Positions 1 through 11,451 are shown, counted from the stretch's first letter. The stretch is DNA of 64,000 nucleotides from Buttiauxella izardii (GCF_003601925.1 NZ_QZWH01000027.1:114988-178987); one strand, 5' to 3'. Made by a program: numbers and translations. The notes: a model not told the origin generated them from the letters alone.

Positions 1-1703
1 CCGGTAACCGCGTGACTTGTCGCGACTGGTTCCAGTTAAGCCTGAAAGAAGGGCTGACGGTTTTCCGCGACCAGGAGTTCAGTTCTGACCTCGGTTCTCG
101 TGCGGTAAACCGCATCCAGAACGTGCGCACCATGCGTGCCGCGCAGTTCGCCGAAGATGCCAGCCCGATGGCGCACCCGATTCGCCCGGACAAAGTCATC
201 GAAATGAACAACTTCTACACACTGACGGTGTATGAGAAGGGTTCAGAAGTGATTCGTATGCTGCACACTTTGCTGGGTGAAGAAAACTTCCAGAAAGGCA
301 TGTTGCTTTACTTTGAACGCCATGACGGCAGCGCGGCAACGTGCGATGACTTCGTGCAGGCGATGGAAGATGCGTCGAATGTTGACCTGTCTCACTTCCG
401 CCGTTGGTACAGCCAGGCGGGGACGCCAGTGGTTACCGTGCGTGATGACTACGACCCGGAAAAAGAGCTGTATACGCTGACCATCAGCCAGCACACGCCG
501 CCAACCGCCGAGCAGCAGGAAAAGCATCCGTTACATATTCCGTTCGACATCGAACTGTATGACAACGAAGGCAAAGTGATTCCGTTGCAGAAAAATGGTC
601 ATCCGATTCACCACGTGCTGAATGTGACTCAAAATGAGCAGACGTTTGTTTTTGATAACGTCTACTTCCAGCCAGTTCCGTCTTTGCTGCGTGAATTCTC
701 AGCGCCAGTGAAACTGGAATATAAATGGAGCGATCAGCAACTGACCTTCCTGATGCGCCACGCGCGTAACGATTTCTCGCGTTGGGATGCGGCACAAAGT
801 CTGCTGGCGACCTACATCAAACTGAACGTTAACCGTAGCCAGCAGGGCCAGCCTTTGTCGTTGCCGCTGCACGTTGCTGATGCGTTCCGTGCGATTTTGC
901 TCGATGAGAAAATCGACCCGGCGCTGGCGGCAGAAATTCTGACACTGCCATCGCAGAACGAAATCGCCGAACTGTTCCAGAAAATCGATCCACAAGCGAT
1001 TGCTGCGGTACATGAAGCATTGACCCGCACGCTGGCGAACGAACTGGCTGATGAACTGCTCGCGGTTTACAACGCCAATAAACTGGATGCTTATCGTGTT
1101 GAGCATGCGGATATCGGCAAACGTGCTCTGCGTAACACTTGCCTGCGTTACCTGGCCTTTGGCGAGCAACAGCTTGCTGAACAACTGGTGCGTAATCAGT
1201 ATCAAAGCGCTGATAACATGACCGATTCTATCGCAGCCTTGTCTGCTTCTGTTGCCGCGCAATTGCCGTGCCGCACCGAGCTGTTGGCCGCGTTTGATGA
1301 GAAATGGCATCAGGATGGTTTGGTGATGGACAAATGGTTTGTGCTGCAAGCGACCAGCCCGGCGGCGGACACACTCAGCAAAGTACGTGAGTTGCTGAAC
1401 CATCGCTCGTTCAGCATGGGCAACCCGAACCGTGTTCGCTCGCTGATTGGTGCGTTTGCCTCAGCTAACCCGGCTGCGTTCCATGCGCTTGATGGCAGCG
1501 GTTATCAGTTTATGGTGGAAATGCTCAGCGAGCTGAACCACCGTAACCCGCAGGTGGCGTCCCGTCTGATTGAGCCGTTGATTCGCCTGAAACGTTATGA
1601 TGAAAAACGTCAGGACATGATGCGTGCAGCGCTGGAACAGCTGAAAGGGCTGGAGAATTTGTCGGGCGATTTGTTCGAGAAGATTTCTAAAGCACTGGCG
1701 TAA
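1..1703 (+). CDS. pepN: Aminopeptidase N, C-terminal part (5' end outside window)
   Basis: Zinc metallopeptidase of the M1 family that removes N-terminal residues from peptides in the cytoplasm. The reading frame is open from base 3 and about 567 residues are visible of a protein that is about 870 residues in E. coli. The window opens just after the expected HExxH zinc motif (GNRVTCRDWF follows it in the family). The third zinc ligand Glu should be the one in LKEGLTVFRDQEF, and the catalytic Tyr lies in NFYTLTVYEKG. The remainder is the helical C-terminal domain that covers the active site. The GTG at 12 is internal and is not a start. The gene ends 4-6 bases before a repeat element that separates it from the convergent ssu operon. 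Confidence 0.97.
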   Translation, partial: GNRVTCRDWFQLSLKEGLTVFRDQEFSSDLGSRAVNRIQNVRTMRAAQFAEDASPMAHPIRPDKVIEMNNFYTLTVYEKGSEVIRMLHTLLGEENFQKGMLLYFERHDGSAATCDDFVQAMEDASNVDLSHFRRWYSQAGTPVVTVRDDYDPEKELYTLTISQHTPPTAEQQEKHPLHIPFDIELYDNEGKVIPLQKNGHPIHHVLNVTQNEQTFVFDNVYFQPVPSLLREFSAPVKLEYKWSDQQLTFLMRHARNDFSRWDAAQSLLATYIKLNVNRSQQGQPLSLPLHVADAFRAILLDEKIDPALAAEILTLPSQNEIAELFQKIDPQAIAAVHEALTRTLANELADELLAVYNANKLDAYRVEHADIGKRALRNTCLRYLAFGEQQLAEQLVRNQYQSADNMTDSIAALSASVAAQLPCRTELLAAFDEKWHQDGLVMDKWFVLQATSPAADTLSKVRELLNHRSFSMGNPNRVRSLIGAFASANPAAFHALDGSGYQFMVEMLSELNHRNPQVASRLIEPLIRLKRYDEKRQDMMRAALEQLKGLENLSGDLFEKISKALA

Positions 1704-1709
1704 AAACCA

Positions 1710-1863
1710 CCCTCACCCTAACCCTCTCCCTGAGGGAGAGGGGATTATCCGGTGTTCTCCTGCTCCTGAGGGAGAGGGGGTTATACGATTTTCTCCTGCG
1801 CCGGGGGGAGAGGGGATTACCCGATTTTCTCCCTCTCCTGGGGGAGAGGGCCGGGGTGAGGGC
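1710..1863. repeat. Intergenic GC-rich repeat, about four 36-bp tandem units with inverted outer ends
   Basis: Between pepN and ssuB the sequence repeats a unit built on ctcctg...gagggagagggg followed by ttatccggtgtt or close variants, about four times. The outer ends ccctcaccctaaccctctcc and gagagggccggggtgaggg are roughly complementary, so the whole stretch could fold as one long hairpin with smaller hairpins inside. Elements ending in ccctcacc/ggtgaggg are common between enterobacterial genes. It lies between two convergent genes, so it may also end transcripts from both sides; this is inference. Confidence 0.8.
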
Positions 1864-1870
1864 GATACAT

Positions 1871-2644
1871 CTAACCGGTGCGCACCACGCGCTCCGGTTC
1901 TTCAATAACCTGCCGTTTCATCACACGCTCAAGCACCTGCGCTTCCAGTTCAGCCAGCCGGACAGAGCCGAGCTTACGTGGGCGAGGCAAATCCACCGTC
2001 AAATCAAGGCCAATTTTCCCTTCTTCAATCAACAACACGCGATCCGCCATCGCAACAGCTTCGCTCACATCGTGCGTCACCAGCAGAACCGTAAAACCAT
2101 GTTCCTGCCACAAAGAGACAATCAGTTCCTGCATCTCAATACGCGTCAACGCATCCAGCGCGCCCAACGGTTCATCGAGCAATAACAGACGTGGGCGATG
2201 AATCAACGCTCGCGCCAGCGCGACACGTTGTTTCTGGCCGCCGGACAGGGCAGCCGGCCATTCAGTCGCTCGATTTGCCAGACCCACCGCTTCCAGCGCA
2301 TGAGTTGCCGCCTCTTTCCAGTTGCCTTTCAGCCCCAGACCAACATTGTTAATCACCGATTTCCACGGCAACAAACGCGCATCCTGGAACATCAAACGGG
2401 TTTCATCCTGGCTATCACGCAATGGGGCATTGCCCGCAATCAGTGAACCGCCATTTGGGTTTTCCAGCCCGGCCAATAGACGTAGTAGAGTACTTTTGCC
2501 GCCGCCGCTGCGTCCAACTACCGCCACAAATTGCCCGGCGGGAATGTGTAACTCCAGCTCATCAAGAATGGTTTTATCGCCGTAGCGTTTAGTCACGCTG
2601 TTAAGGAGTAGGGGAATCCCCTGATTTAAACGAGCGGTATTCAT
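1871..2644 (-). CDS. ssuB: Alkanesulfonate ABC transporter ATP-binding protein SsuB
   Basis: ATPase subunit (257 aa) that powers aliphatic sulfonate import through SsuC. Walker A (GRSGGGKST, about residues 43-51), the ABC signature [14 protein letters not shown], Walker B RLLLLDEP followed by a D-loop, and the switch His in VTHD are all present in order. It is the last gene of ssuEADCB; its ATG overlaps the ssuC stop as ATGA. Length and order match E. coli. In that species the operon is switched on by Cbl during sulfate limitation. Confidence 0.95.
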   Translation of the reverse strand: MNTARLNQGIPLLLNSVTKRYGDKTILDELELHIPAGQFVAVVGRSGGGKSTLLRLLAGLENPNGGSLIAGNAPLRDSQDETRLMFQDARLLPWKSVINNVGLGLKGNWKEAATHALEAVGLANRATEWPAALSGGQKQRVALARALIHRPRLLLLDEPLGALDALTRIEMQELIVSLWQEHGFTVLLVTHDVSEAVAMADRVLLIEEGKIGLDLTVDLPRPRKLGSVRLAELEAQVLERVMKRQVIEEPERVVRTG

Positions 2645-3432
2645 GCGGTTTCCTCCTGTAACTGATAAGCCGGGTGCCAGCGCAACCAGACTCGTTCGAG
2701 CAATTGCGCGGCGATGTCCGCCAGCTTGCCGAGCAGGGCGTAAAGAATAATGGCGACGACGACCACATCGGTTTGCAGGAACTCGCGGGCATTCATTGCC
2801 AGATAGCCAATTCCTGAGTTGGCGGAAATTGTTTCAGCGACAATTAAGGTCAGCCACATCAGGCCCAGGGCGAAACGAATACCGACCATAATCGAAGGCA
2901 GCGCGCCGGGCAGAATCACCTGGGCGAACAGGCTAAAGCCCGACAGCCCATAACTGCGAGCCATCTCCAGCAAACCCTGGTCGATATTACGAATGCCGTG
3001 CCAGGTATTGATGTAAATCGGGAACAGCGTGCCGAGGGCGACCAGGAAAATTTTTGCGGACTCGTCAATGCCAAACCACAAAATCACCAGCGGGATCAGC
3101 GCCAGGTGCGGGACGTTACGCAGCATCTGAATCGAACTGTCCAGCAAACGTTCCCCCCAACGCGACAGGCCGCTAATCAGCCCCAACACTAATCCCAGAG
3201 AGCCACCAATACTGAAACCGATCACCGCACGCCACGAACTTATCGCCAGGTGTTGCCACAATTCGCCGCTTGCGGAAAGACTCCAGAATGCGACCACCAC
3301 TCCTTCCGGAGAAGGAAGGATGCGGCTGGAGAGCCAGCCCGCACTCGATGAGATTTGCCAAATCGCGATAATGGCGACGGGCAGCGCCCACGGAGCCAGT
3401 CTCAACAATAGTTTGTGCGTTGAAGGGGTCAT
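2641..3432 (-). CDS. ssuC: Alkanesulfonate ABC transporter permease SsuC
   Basis: Inner-membrane permease (263 aa) of the sulfonate importer. The start was placed at the ATG giving [10 protein letters not shown], which matches the family; the frame stays open for 78 codons upstream, but those overlap ssuD in another frame. About six hydrophobic segments are visible. The cytoplasmic coupling loop of binding-protein-dependent permeases is seen around [20 protein letters not shown], where the family EAA motif lies. It begins 10 bases after the ssuD stop and overlaps ssuB by 4 bases, so translation of the last genes is probably coupled. Confidence 0.95.
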   Translation of the reverse strand: MTPSTHKLLLRLAPWALPVAIIAIWQISSSAGWLSSRILPSPEGVVVAFWSLSASGELWQHLAISSWRAVIGFSIGGSLGLVLGLISGLSRWGERLLDSSIQMLRNVPHLALIPLVILWFGIDESAKIFLVALGTLFPIYINTWHGIRNIDQGLLEMARSYGLSGFSLFAQVILPGALPSIMVGIRFALGLMWLTLIVAETISANSGIGYLAMNAREFLQTDVVVVAIILYALLGKLADIAAQLLERVWLRWHPAYQLQEETA

Positions 3433-3442
3433 TGGCGGCTCC

Positions 3443-4588
3443 TTAGCTTTGCGCGACTTTGCGTGGAATAAAGTCATTCGCCACCACTTCGCCTTTCTCA
3501 TGAATCTGGCGCGGCTGTGGAATTTGCGGAATGGCGACATCCAGGTGCGGGAACAATAATTCGCCCACGCGATACGCCTCTTCCAGATGTGGATAACCGG
3601 AGAAAATAAAGCTGTCGATACCCAGATCCGCATATTCGTTGATGCGCGCCGCAACCGTTGGGCCATCGCCGACTAATGCCGTACCGGCACCGCCACGCAC
3701 CAGGCCCACGCCCGCCCACAGATTCGGGCTGATTTCCAGATTGTCGCGCTTGCCGCCATGCAATGCCGCCATGCGGTGTTGGCCGACAGAGTCCGTGCGC
3801 GCAAAAGCGGCCTGCGCTTTGGCGATGGTTTCATCATCAAGTTGGGAAATCAGGCGATTAGCGGCATCCCACGCTTCTTCATTTGTTTCACGCACAATCA
3901 CATGCAGACGAATACCGAAACGAACGGTGCGCCCATGCGCTGCGGCTTTGGCGCGAACTTGCTCGATTTTCTCTTTGACTAAATGCGGCGGTTCGCCCCA
4001 GGTGAGATAAAGATCAACCTGTTCAGCGGCAAGATCCTGCGCCACATCCGAGGAGCCACCAAAGTAGAGCGGTGGACGCGGTTGTTGAACCGGCGCGAAC
4101 AGCAGTTTTGCGCCCTTGACCTTAATGTGTTTACCATCGAAATCGACGGTTTCACCTTCCAGTACACGACGCCAGACGTGGGTAAATTCTGATGACGCTT
4201 CATAGCGTTCTGCATGATTCAGAAACACGCCGTCAGCCGCTAATTCTTCCGGGTCGCTCCCCGTTACCAGGTTAAATAAAGCGCGTCCGTTTGAAAGTCG
4301 GTCGAGCGTTGCCGCCTGACGAGCCGCCACGGTGGGGGAAGTCACGCTTGGGCGCAGTGCTACGAGGAATTTCAACCGCTGCGTTACTGGGATCATGGAG
4401 GCGGCAACCAGCCAGGCATCTTCGCAAGAACGACCTGTTGGGATCAGTACGCCGGTAAAGCCGATCCTGTCTGCGGCCTGGGCAATTTGTTGCAGATAAG
4501 CATGATCAACCGGACGCGCCGCATCGTTGCTTCCTAAATAGTGGCCATCGCCGTGAGTCGGCAGGAACCAGAATAAGTTTAAGCTCAT
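3443..4588 (-). CDS. ssuD: FMNH2-dependent alkanesulfonate monooxygenase SsuD
   Basis: Cytoplasmic flavin-dependent monooxygenase (381 aa) that releases sulfite and an aldehyde from C-sulfonates using FMNH2 from SsuE. The N-terminus [15 protein letters not shown] and the segment TGRSCEDAW, which carries residues of the active site, are typical of SsuD in the luciferase-like monooxygenase family (TIM-barrel fold). Full length. The start ATG overlaps the ssuA stop as ATGA. Confidence 0.96.
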   Translation of the reverse strand: MSLNLFWFLPTHGDGHYLGSNDAARPVDHAYLQQIAQAADRIGFTGVLIPTGRSCEDAWLVAASMIPVTQRLKFLVALRPSVTSPTVAARQAATLDRLSNGRALFNLVTGSDPEELAADGVFLNHAERYEASSEFTHVWRRVLEGETVDFDGKHIKVKGAKLLFAPVQQPRPPLYFGGSSDVAQDLAAEQVDLYLTWGEPPHLVKEKIEQVRAKAAAHGRTVRFGIRLHVIVRETNEEAWDAANRLISQLDDETIAKAQAAFARTDSVGQHRMAALHGGKRDNLEISPNLWAGVGLVRGGAGTALVGDGPTVAARINEYADLGIDSFIFSGYPHLEEAYRVGELLFPHLDVAIPQIPQPRQIHEKGEVVANDFIPRKVAQS

Positions 4589-5562
4589 GATTTATCTCCA
4601 GTAGCGGTGGCTGATGGTTGCCAGATTCGGGTGCGGATATCGACTTTTTTAGGGACTAAATGGTTGTCATAAAACAGGTCTGCGGTTTGCTGTTGTTTGG
4701 CCGCGGTTTCTGCACTCACCGGGGTAATTACCGTTGGTGGGCGATGATCGAAATAGGTAGCGATGACGTTTTCAGGCAGGCCCATGGTTTTGGCTAACAA
4801 GGCTACGCTGGCATCGCGCTGGCTGCGGGTTAACGCATCGGCATCGCTGAATGCTTTAAGAACGTTTTGCAGGAACGGGCCATTTTTCTCCGCGTACGGA
4901 CGTGAGGCGAGGTAGAACGAACCGGTTTGGTTCAGCTCGCTGCCATCAGTGAGGACACGAACGCCGCCGTTCAAAAGGGCTGAGGAATAGTACGGATCCC
5001 AAATCGCCCACGCGTCGACATTGCCTTGCTGAAATGCAGCACGCGCATCGGCTGGCGTTAAATAGGCGGGCTGAACATCAGTAAATTTCAGACCGGCCTT
5101 TTGCAGCGCACGCAGCACCAGGTTGTGGGAACTGGAGCCTTTCTGGAAAGCAATTTTATGCCCTTTAAGTTCAGCCACGGTTTTAATCGGGCTGTTCTCT
5201 GGCACCAGAATCACTTCGGCTTTCGGTTTTGCCGGTTCGGAGCCGACATACACTAAATCAGCGCCCGCCGCCTGGGCGAAAATGGGTGGAATATCGCCGG
5301 TACTGCCCAGATCGATACTGCCGATGTTCAGTGCTTCGAGCATTTGCGGGCCAGCCGGGAACTCAATCCACTGGAATTTTGTATTCGGATACTCTTTTTC
5401 CAGAAGCTGGTGGCTTTTCGCCAGCACCATACTCACCGAGCCTTTTTGGTAACCGATGCGCAGTTGTTCTGGCCCGGTTTCGGCGGCGTGAATTGTGGCG
5501 CTCAGGCTCAATGCACCCGTTAATACCAGCCAGGGAGCGGTTCGTTTGAGCAGATTAAACAT
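4585..5562 (-). CDS. ssuA: Periplasmic aliphatic sulfonate-binding protein SsuA
   Basis: Solute-binding protein (325 aa) that delivers sulfonates to SsuBC. The chosen start [14 protein letters not shown] gives a clear Sec signal peptide, cleaved after about IHA in ATIHAAETG. An upstream ATG at 5727 in the same frame would add 55 residues that do not look like a signal and overlap ssuE, so it is rejected. The rest is a type 2 periplasmic-binding fold of the SsuA/TauA group ([15 protein letters not shown] near the start, [13 protein letters not shown] in the middle). It overlaps ssuE by 8 bases. Confidence 0.95.
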   Translation of the reverse strand: MFNLLKRTAPWLVLTGALSLSATIHAAETGPEQLRIGYQKGSVSMVLAKSHQLLEKEYPNTKFQWIEFPAGPQMLEALNIGSIDLGSTGDIPPIFAQAAGADLVYVGSEPAKPKAEVILVPENSPIKTVAELKGHKIAFQKGSSSHNLVLRALQKAGLKFTDVQPAYLTPADARAAFQQGNVDAWAIWDPYYSSALLNGGVRVLTDGSELNQTGSFYLASRPYAEKNGPFLQNVLKAFSDADALTRSQRDASVALLAKTMGLPENVIATYFDHRPPTVITPVSAETAAKQQQTADLFYDNHLVPKKVDIRTRIWQPSATATGDKS

Positions 5563-6130
5563 GGGCGACTCCTTGCGTTTTAAAAGGGGAAGTGACGATA
5601 AAATCCCGGCGATGCAGAGCCTGCCAGAACGTATCCAGCGAGCTATCAAGACGCTGTTGTAAGTTGTTGCTGAAAACCGGTTTATGCTGGTAATCCGCGA
5701 TTTGGCTGTCATCAGCAAACACGCCATGCAGAATTTCTTGTGCTTTCAGCGCGTTAAGCACCGGTTTTAAGGCGTAATCGACCGCCAACATATGTGCGAC
5801 GGTGCCGCCGGTCGCCAGCGGTAGAACGACCTTTTTATCCAGCGCACGTTCAGGCAGCAGGTCGAGCAGGGTTTTCAACGCTCCAGAAAAAGACGCTTTA
5901 TAAACAGGCGTTGCGATGATCACCCCATCGGCTTGCTCTAATTGTTCAATTAGTGCGAGCAATGCCGGGCTATCGAAACGGGCGTACAGCAAATCTTCAG
6001 GCGCGAAGTTTTGTAGATGCCAGTGACAGACCTCGATATCCAGGGCGCTTAACTTTTCGCGGGCATATTCCAGCAGCGCGCTGGAACGAGAGGGGAAGCG
6101 CGGGCTTCCGGCCAGGGTTATCACACGCAT
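5555..6130 (-). CDS. ssuE: NAD(P)H-dependent FMN reductase SsuE
   Basis: Flavodoxin-fold reductase (191 aa) that makes FMNH2 for SsuD. The start [16 protein letters not shown] carries the phosphate-binding GSPR loop, and [18 protein letters not shown] matches the conserved flavin-binding region. It is the first gene of ssuEADCB, with a strong ribosome site (AAGGAA) just before the ATG. The operon promoter must lie in 6131-6330, shared with the divergent pyrD. Confidence 0.95.
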   Translation of the reverse strand: MRVITLAGSPRFPSRSSALLEYAREKLSALDIEVCHWHLQNFAPEDLLYARFDSPALLALIEQLEQADGVIIATPVYKASFSGALKTLLDLLPERALDKKVVLPLATGGTVAHMLAVDYALKPVLNALKAQEILHGVFADDSQIADYQHKPVFSNNLQQRLDSSLDTFWQALHRRDFIVTSPFKTQGVAHV

Positions 6131-6266
6131 ATTGTTTCCTTATAACTAAATGTTTGCTTTTAGGTAACATTGATAACAATTGAGTGTGATATTCGCGCAG
6201 AAGTGTTATTCCGCTAAATGATTTATCTGGTTTTCATTTGCCAGAAATCGCATAAAGGGCAAAGAG

Positions 6267-6282
6267 AAGAAAACGTTTGCGT
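6267..6282. promoter_or_regulatory. PurR operator of pyrD
   Basis: The 16-mer aagaaaacgtttgcgt matches, on the complementary strand, the purine repressor consensus ACGCAAACGTTTTC. It lies about 110 bases upstream of the pyrD ATG, as in E. coli, where PurR represses pyrD modestly. Confidence 0.8.
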
Positions 6283-6333
6283 TGATTCGTTGTTTTTTGT
6301 TGCAGGTCAATTCCATTCAGGGGCGTTATCGTT

Positions 6334-6373
6334 AATAATACTGCCCCGGTTTGCATACCGGGTATCCAGGAGA
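6334..6373 (+). promoter_or_regulatory. pyrD start region and CTP-sensing leader hairpin
   Basis: A -10-like taataatact is followed by a run of C and G (gccccgg) where transcription should begin. The leader then forms a perfect hairpin: cccggt (6345-6350), loop ttgcat, accggg (6357-6362), directly before the ribosome site aggagag. In E. coli and Salmonella, starting at C when CTP is plentiful includes the full hairpin and blocks translation, while starting at G two bases later weakens it. The sequence here keeps all the parts of that switch. Confidence 0.75.
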
Positions 6374-6377
6374 GTTC

Positions 6378-7388
6378 ATGTACTACCCCTTCGTTCGTAA
6401 AGCCCTATTCAAGCTCGATCCAGAGCGCGCTCATGAAGTGACATTTCAGCAATTGCGTCGTGTAACAGGTACACCGCTCGAATGGCTGGTGCGGCAAAAC
6501 GTGCCGTCTAAACCTGTGACTTGCATGGGACTGACGTTTAAGAACCCGCTGGGTCTGGCCGCAGGCCTGGACAAAAACGGTGAGTGCATTGATGCGCTGG
6601 GTGCCATGGGCTTCGGTTCCATTGAAATTGGCACCGTAACGCCTCGCCCACAGCCTGGAAATGATAAGCCACGCATTTTTCGCATGGTGGAAGCTGAAGG
6701 CTTAATTAACCGCATGGGATTCAATAACCATGGCGTTGATAACCTGGTCGAGAATGTCAAAAAATCCCATTTCGATGGCGTGCTGGGCATCAATATCGGC
6801 AAGAATAAAGACACTCCGGTTGAGCAAGGTAAAGACGATTATTTGATCTGTATGGATAAAATTTATCCGTATGCAGGTTATATCGCGATCAATATTTCCT
6901 CGCCAAATACTCCAGGATTACGCACGCTACAATACGGCGAAGCGTTAGACGATCTTTTATCTGCGATTAAAAATAAGCAGCAGGCGCTCCAGGCATTGCA
7001 TCATAAATATGTGCCAGTGGCTGTGAAGATCGCGCCGGATCTTTCTGAAGAAGAATTGATCCAGGTTGCTGACAGTTTAGTTCGCCATAATATTGATGGG
7101 GTAATTGCCACCAATACGACATTAGATCGTAGCCTGGTTCAGGGCATGAAATATTGCGATGAAATGGGGGGATTAAGTGGTCGCCCGGTTCAGTTAAAAA
7201 GCACAGAAATTATTCGCCGCTTGTCGCAAGAATTAAATGGTCGCTTGCCGATTATTGGTGTGGGCGGGATTGATTCAGTGATTGCTGCTCGCGAGAAGAT
7301 GGCGGCAGGAGCTTCACTGGTGCAAATATATTCTGGTTTCATATTTAAAGGCCCACCGCTGATTAAAGAAATCATTTCAGGTCTGTAA
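6378..7388 (+). CDS. pyrD: Dihydroorotate dehydrogenase (quinone), class 2
   Basis: Membrane-associated flavoenzyme (336 aa) that oxidises dihydroorotate to orotate with ubiquinone, the fourth step of pyrimidine synthesis. The start [16 protein letters not shown] is preceded by aggagag and gives the usual short N-terminal membrane-binding region. FMN-binding and catalytic segments are visible: [24 protein letters not shown] (with the catalytic Ser of class 2 enzymes) and GVGGIDS. An in-frame ATG at 6351 lies inside the leader hairpin and is not used. Confidence 0.97.
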   Translation: MYYPFVRKALFKLDPERAHEVTFQQLRRVTGTPLEWLVRQNVPSKPVTCMGLTFKNPLGLAAGLDKNGECIDALGAMGFGSIEIGTVTPRPQPGNDKPRIFRMVEAEGLINRMGFNNHGVDNLVENVKKSHFDGVLGINIGKNKDTPVEQGKDDYLICMDKIYPYAGYIAINISSPNTPGLRTLQYGEALDDLLSAIKNKQQALQALHHKYVPVAVKIAPDLSEEELIQVADSLVRHNIDGVIATNTTLDRSLVQGMKYCDEMGGLSGRPVQLKSTEIIRRLSQELNGRLPIIGVGGIDSVIAAREKMAAGASLVQIYSGFIFKGPPLIKEIISGL

Positions 7389-7404
7389 TCATTTTACTTT
7401 CCAG

Positions 7405-7440
7405 ACAACCGGAGCTTTATTTCCTGCTCCGGTTGTTTTA
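7405..7440 (+). terminator. Rho-independent terminator after pyrD
   Basis: An 11-bp stem (acaaccggagc at 7405-7415, gctccggttgt at 7426-7436) with a 10-base loop is followed by T-rich sequence. Confidence 0.85.
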
Positions 7441-7562
7441 TATTCCATCACTGTTGCTAATTTGAACATATTGGTCTTTTATTAATGTGTTCTTTTACGA
7501 GGCGGCGATAAGGATATTTGATATCGCAGTAATATGGATTAAAAGGTAAAGGGTAACTCATT

Positions 7563-8105
7563 ATGCGGATTAAGCCGGACGATAATTGGCGTTGGTATTA
7601 TGATGAAGAGCACGATCGTATGATGCTCGATTTAGCCAATGGTATGCTTTTCCGTTCCCGTTTCCCGCGTAAAATGCTGACACCCGATGCCTTTGAAAAT
7701 ACTGGGTTTTGTGTTGATGACGCCGCTCTGTATTTCTCCTTTGAAGAAAAGTGTCGCGACCTGGTATTAAGTAAAGAACAGCGCGCTGAACTGGTATTAA
7801 ATGCGCTGGTCGCGATTCGTTACCTCAAACCGCAAATGCCCAAAAGCTGGCACTTTATTTCTCACGGCGATTGCTGGCAGCCTGCTTCTGGCGATGCGGC
7901 TTGCGTCTGGTTAAGCGAAGATATGCAGCAGGTGAATCTGCTGGTGGTTGAAACGGGTAACAACGCGGCGCTCTGCTTGCTGGCACAACCGGGATTACAG
8001 TTAGCTGGCCGCACAATGCAGTTGGGTGATGCAATAAAAGTGATGAATGACAGATTAAGGCCGCAACCGATAAGCGACGACCTCAATCTCGATCAGGCGG
8101 TTTAA
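7563..8105 (+). CDS. zapC: Cell division protein ZapC
   Basis: Cytoplasmic Z-ring-associated protein (180 aa) that binds FtsZ and favours bundling of its protofilaments. The whole length matches E. coli ZapC (former YcbW), from [20 protein letters not shown] to LDQAV. No enzymatic motif is expected. The stop shares bases with the stop of the convergent ycbX (TTAA), so the two transcripts must overlap or end inside each other. Confidence 0.93.
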   Translation: MRIKPDDNWRWYYDEEHDRMMLDLANGMLFRSRFPRKMLTPDAFENTGFCVDDAALYFSFEEKCRDLVLSKEQRAELVLNALVAIRYLKPQMPKSWHFISHGDCWQPASGDAACVWLSEDMQQVNLLVVETGNNAALCLLAQPGLQLAGRTMQLGDAIKVMNDRLRPQPISDDLNLDQAV

Positions 8106-9214
8106 TTCCCTGCCAATTCCACGTCGCCCGCAGGAATACAGCTGCAACACAGAATTGTGCCGTCGTCATTGATAGCGCTTTTCTTCAACGCTTTGACTTC
8201 CCCGCTCACTAACTTAATTCGGCAACTGCCGCAAATTCCTGCTCTGCACGAGTAGGGCACACGAATGCCTTGCTGCTCGAGTTGCTCAAGCAAAATCTGC
8301 TGATTGTTACCGCGAAATTGCTGACCCTGCCAGTCAATGGCGACCGTGCTTTCTGGTTGCTCGAACGGTTCGAGTGATTCAACGCTGGCTCCAGCACCAT
8401 AAATTTTGGCCGGTTTAGTCGCTAAAATTTCCAGTTCATCACCGACACGAATCACGCCGCTGTTACGGGCTATCAGGTTCTGGCCGAAATCGACATCACC
8501 GTTATCCTGCGCCGTACGGAATTTTTGCAGCGTAGCCAGCGGTTCGCCGCTCGGATGCTTACGTCCACGCTCAGGGCTGACGGTGGTGAAAATACAACGG
8601 CTGCAAGGTTTGGCGACATCAAACGTCACACCGCCTATTCGCACTACTTGCCAGGTATCTTCTTCCCAGGCTTGCGCGCCGGTGACTACCATATTCGGGC
8701 GAAATTGCGTCATTTTGACACTCGCCGGGCAACGGTTTTGTAAATCGCGCAGGGAAGCTTCGTTGGTCAGCAGGAAAGGATAACCGTCGGCAAAAGACAA
8801 AGGCACTTCTTGATGGCGTTTCACGCGGCGCGTTAACGTTTCGCCCAGCCAGCGTAAGTGCACCGGTCGAGAGAAAAATCCGCTCAACCACTGGTTGATT
8901 TCGTCCGGCGCGATTTGCGCGGTGAAATGATTTCCCCAGACTTCGGTCAGTTCGGCTTCAGGCTGGAAATCTGCAAAACGTACGGTGGCAGAACTACCAT
9001 CAGGGGCGCTCAGGAACAGGCCATCGTGAGTAATGGCTGGAGTGAAGAGCACCATTTCAGGTGATGTACGGGCGGTAATAAAAGTGCCGTCGGGTTCCGT
9101 CACCATAAAGATGCGATCAAACGCTAAACCGCTGGTGGTTGCCTGTGCATGAGAGAGGGCCAGCCCGCGCATCGATTTCACCGGGTGGATGTAAAGCTGG
9201 GATAGGGTGATCAT
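8102..9214 (-). CDS. ycbX: MOSC and 2Fe-2S ferredoxin domain protein YcbX
   Basis: Cytoplasmic protein (370 aa) with an N-terminal MOSC N-barrel ([10 protein letters not shown]), a MOSC domain (residues about 120-270, with [11 protein letters not shown]) and a C-terminal plant-type ferredoxin domain. The ferredoxin cysteines are seen in [16 protein letters not shown], with a further CCSC near the end. In E. coli YcbX uses molybdenum cofactor to reduce N-hydroxylated base analogues. The start [11 protein letters not shown] was chosen because it aligns with the family; ten upstream codons are open but have no ribosome site. Confidence 0.93.
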   Translation of the reverse strand: MITLSQLYIHPVKSMRGLALSHAQATTSGLAFDRIFMVTEPDGTFITARTSPEMVLFTPAITHDGLFLSAPDGSSATVRFADFQPEAELTEVWGNHFTAQIAPDEINQWLSGFFSRPVHLRWLGETLTRRVKRHQEVPLSFADGYPFLLTNEASLRDLQNRCPASVKMTQFRPNMVVTGAQAWEEDTWQVVRIGGVTFDVAKPCSRCIFTTVSPERGRKHPSGEPLATLQKFRTAQDNGDVDFGQNLIARNSGVIRVGDELEILATKPAKIYGAGASVESLEPFEQPESTVAIDWQGQQFRGNNQQILLEQLEQQGIRVPYSCRAGICGSCRIKLVSGEVKALKKSAINDDGTILCCSCIPAGDVELAGN

Positions 9215-9328
9215 CGCATTCCCTGGGCAGAAATAAATAAACAATATAAGAGCCCAACTTTATGACATGCGTGGCGGATTGGCTATAATGCGCCACAATT
9301 TTCTTTTTATACCTGATTAAGTGACGAT

Positions 9329-11446
9329 ATGAATTCTCTGTTTGCCAGTACGGCGCGTGGGCTTGAAGAGCTATTAAAAACTGAACTGGAGGGCCTTGGT
9401 GCGCAAGCATGCCAGGTGGTTCAGGGCGGCGTACATTACCAGGGGGACTCACGTCTGCTCTATCAAAGCCTGATGTGGAGCCGCCTTGCGTCCCGCATTT
9501 TGCTGCCATTAAACGAATGCAGCGTCTACAGCGACCTGGATTTGTATCTCGGCGTACAGACCATCGACTGGCCTGCGCTGTTTGGCCCGGATGCCACCTT
9601 TGCGGTGCATTTCAGCGGCCTGAACGACGTCATTCGTAACAGCCAATACGGCGCGTTAAAAGTAAAGGATGCGATTGTTGACTCCTTCACGCGTAAAAAT
9701 CTGCCGCGTCCGAACGTTGAGCGTGAACAGCCAGACCTGCGTATTAACGTCTGGCTGAATAAAGACACCGCCAGCATTGCGCTGGATTTAAGCGGCGAAG
9801 GCCTGCATCAGCGCGGCTACCGTGACAGCACCGGTGCGGCACCAATCAAAGAAACGCTGGCTTCAGCCATTGTGATGCGTTCAGGCTGGCAGCCGGGCAC
9901 GCCGCTGCTCGATCCAATGTGTGGTTCCGGTACTTTGCTGATTGAGGCGGCAATGATCGCCACCGATCGCGCGCCTGGTTTGCATCGCAAGCATTGGGGT
10001 TTCCTGGGCTGGGCGAATCACGACGTCGATCTGTGGAAAGAAATCACCACAGAAGCGCAGGTTCGCGCCCGTAAAGGCTTAGGTGAGTACACCTCGCGTT
10101 TCTATGGTTCAGATAACGATTCACGCGTGATTGAACGCGCTCGCGCCAACACCCGCCGTGCGGGCCTAGGCGATATCATTAGTTACGAAGTTAAAGACGT
10201 AGCAAAACTGACTAACCCGCAGCCAGAAGGCCCGGCGGGTACGGTTGTCAGCAACCCGCCATACGGCGAACGTCTGGACAGCGAGCCTGCGCTGATTGCG
10301 TTGCACAGCTTGCTCGGTCGTAACATGAAGAACCATTTCGGCGGCTGGAACTTGTCACTGTTCAGCGCATCGCCAGATTTGTTGAGCTGCCTGCAATTGC
10401 GTGCCGAGCGCCAGTTCAAAGCGAAGAACGGCCCGCTGGACTGTGTGCAGAAAAACTATCAGCTGTCAGAAAACAGCACTGGCGCAGCATCAGGCCAGAT
10501 TGCGGATGATTACGCCAACCGCCTGCGCAAAAATATTAAAAAGCTCGACAAATGGGCGCGCCAGGAAGGTATCGAGTGCTACCGAATTTACGATGCCGAT
10601 TTGCCAGAATATAACGTTGCGGTTGACCGCTACGGCGAGTGGGTTGTGGTGCAAGAGTACGCCCCGCCGAAAACCGTTGATGCCAACAAAGCGCGCCAGC
10701 GTCTGTTTGATGTGATTGCGGCAACGCTTTCAGTTCTTGAGTTGCCATCCAACCGCCTGATCCTGAAAACCCGTGAGCGCCAGAAAGGGAAAAGTCAGTA
10801 TCAGAAAATGGACGAGAAGGGCGACTTCATGGAAGTGAGCGAATACAACGCTCGTCTGTGGGTGAACCTGACGGATTATCTCGATACCGGTCTGTTCCTC
10901 GACCACCGAATTGCGCGTCACATGCTCGGTAAAATGAGCAAAGGGAAAGATTTCCTTAACCTGTTTGCTTATACCGGCAGTGCGACCGTTCATGCGGGTC
11001 TGGGCGGCGCGAAAACCACGACTACCGTGGATATGTCGCGTACTTATCTGGAATGGGCTGAACGTAACCTGCGCCTTAATGGTTTGAGTGGCCGCGCTCA
11101 CCGCCTGATTCAGGCAGATTGCCTGGGCTGGCTGCGTGAAACCGATGAACAGTTTGACCTGATTTTCATCGATCCGCCGACGTTCTCAAACTCAAAACGT
11201 ATGGAAGAATCTTTTGATGTCCAGCGCGACCACCTCGTGCTGATGAAAGACCTGAAGCGCCTGTTGCGCCAGGGCGGCACCATTATGTTCTCCAACAATA
11301 AACGTGGCTTCAAAATGGACTTTGACGGGCTGGCTAACCTCGGCTTGAGCGCTCAGGAAATCACCCAAAAAACTCTGTCGCAAGACTTTGCCCGTAATCG
11401 CCAAATTCATAACTGCTGGCTCGTTACTCACGTAGCCAAGGATTAA
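9329..11446 (+). CDS. rlmL: 23S rRNA m2G2445 / m7G2069 methyltransferase RlmKL
   Basis: Bifunctional rRNA methyltransferase (705 aa). The N-terminal half (RlmL) has a THUMP region and a methyltransferase domain with [16 protein letters not shown] and the target-base motif NPPYGERL. The C-terminal half (RlmK) has a second methyltransferase domain with [15 protein letters not shown] and [16 protein letters not shown]. Length agrees with the E. coli protein. uup follows after 5 bases, so the two are probably cotranscribed. Confidence 0.96.
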   Translation: MNSLFASTARGLEELLKTELEGLGAQACQVVQGGVHYQGDSRLLYQSLMWSRLASRILLPLNECSVYSDLDLYLGVQTIDWPALFGPDATFAVHFSGLNDVIRNSQYGALKVKDAIVDSFTRKNLPRPNVEREQPDLRINVWLNKDTASIALDLSGEGLHQRGYRDSTGAAPIKETLASAIVMRSGWQPGTPLLDPMCGSGTLLIEAAMIATDRAPGLHRKHWGFLGWANHDVDLWKEITTEAQVRARKGLGEYTSRFYGSDNDSRVIERARANTRRAGLGDIISYEVKDVAKLTNPQPEGPAGTVVSNPPYGERLDSEPALIALHSLLGRNMKNHFGGWNLSLFSASPDLLSCLQLRAERQFKAKNGPLDCVQKNYQLSENSTGAASGQIADDYANRLRKNIKKLDKWARQEGIECYRIYDADLPEYNVAVDRYGEWVVVQEYAPPKTVDANKARQRLFDVIAATLSVLELPSNRLILKTRERQKGKSQYQKMDEKGDFMEVSEYNARLWVNLTDYLDTGLFLDHRIARHMLGKMSKGKDFLNLFAYTGSATVHAGLGGAKTTTTVDMSRTYLEWAERNLRLNGLSGRAHRLIQADCLGWLRETDEQFDLIFIDPPTFSNSKRMEESFDVQRDHLVLMKDLKRLLRQGGTIMFSNNKRGFKMDFDGLANLGLSAQEITQKTLSQDFARNRQIHNCWLVTHVAKD

Positions 11447-11451
11447 TTGTC

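Larger units (their letters stand above)
6131..6377. promoter_or_regulatory. Divergent ssuE/pyrD control region
   Basis: About 250 bases between divergent ssuE and pyrD. The half near pyrD contains a PurR operator and the pyrD promoter and leader hairpin, described separately. The half near ssuE is AT-rich and is where the ssu promoter and a Cbl site would be expected from E. coli, but I could not identify an individual Cbl site. Confidence 0.5.
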
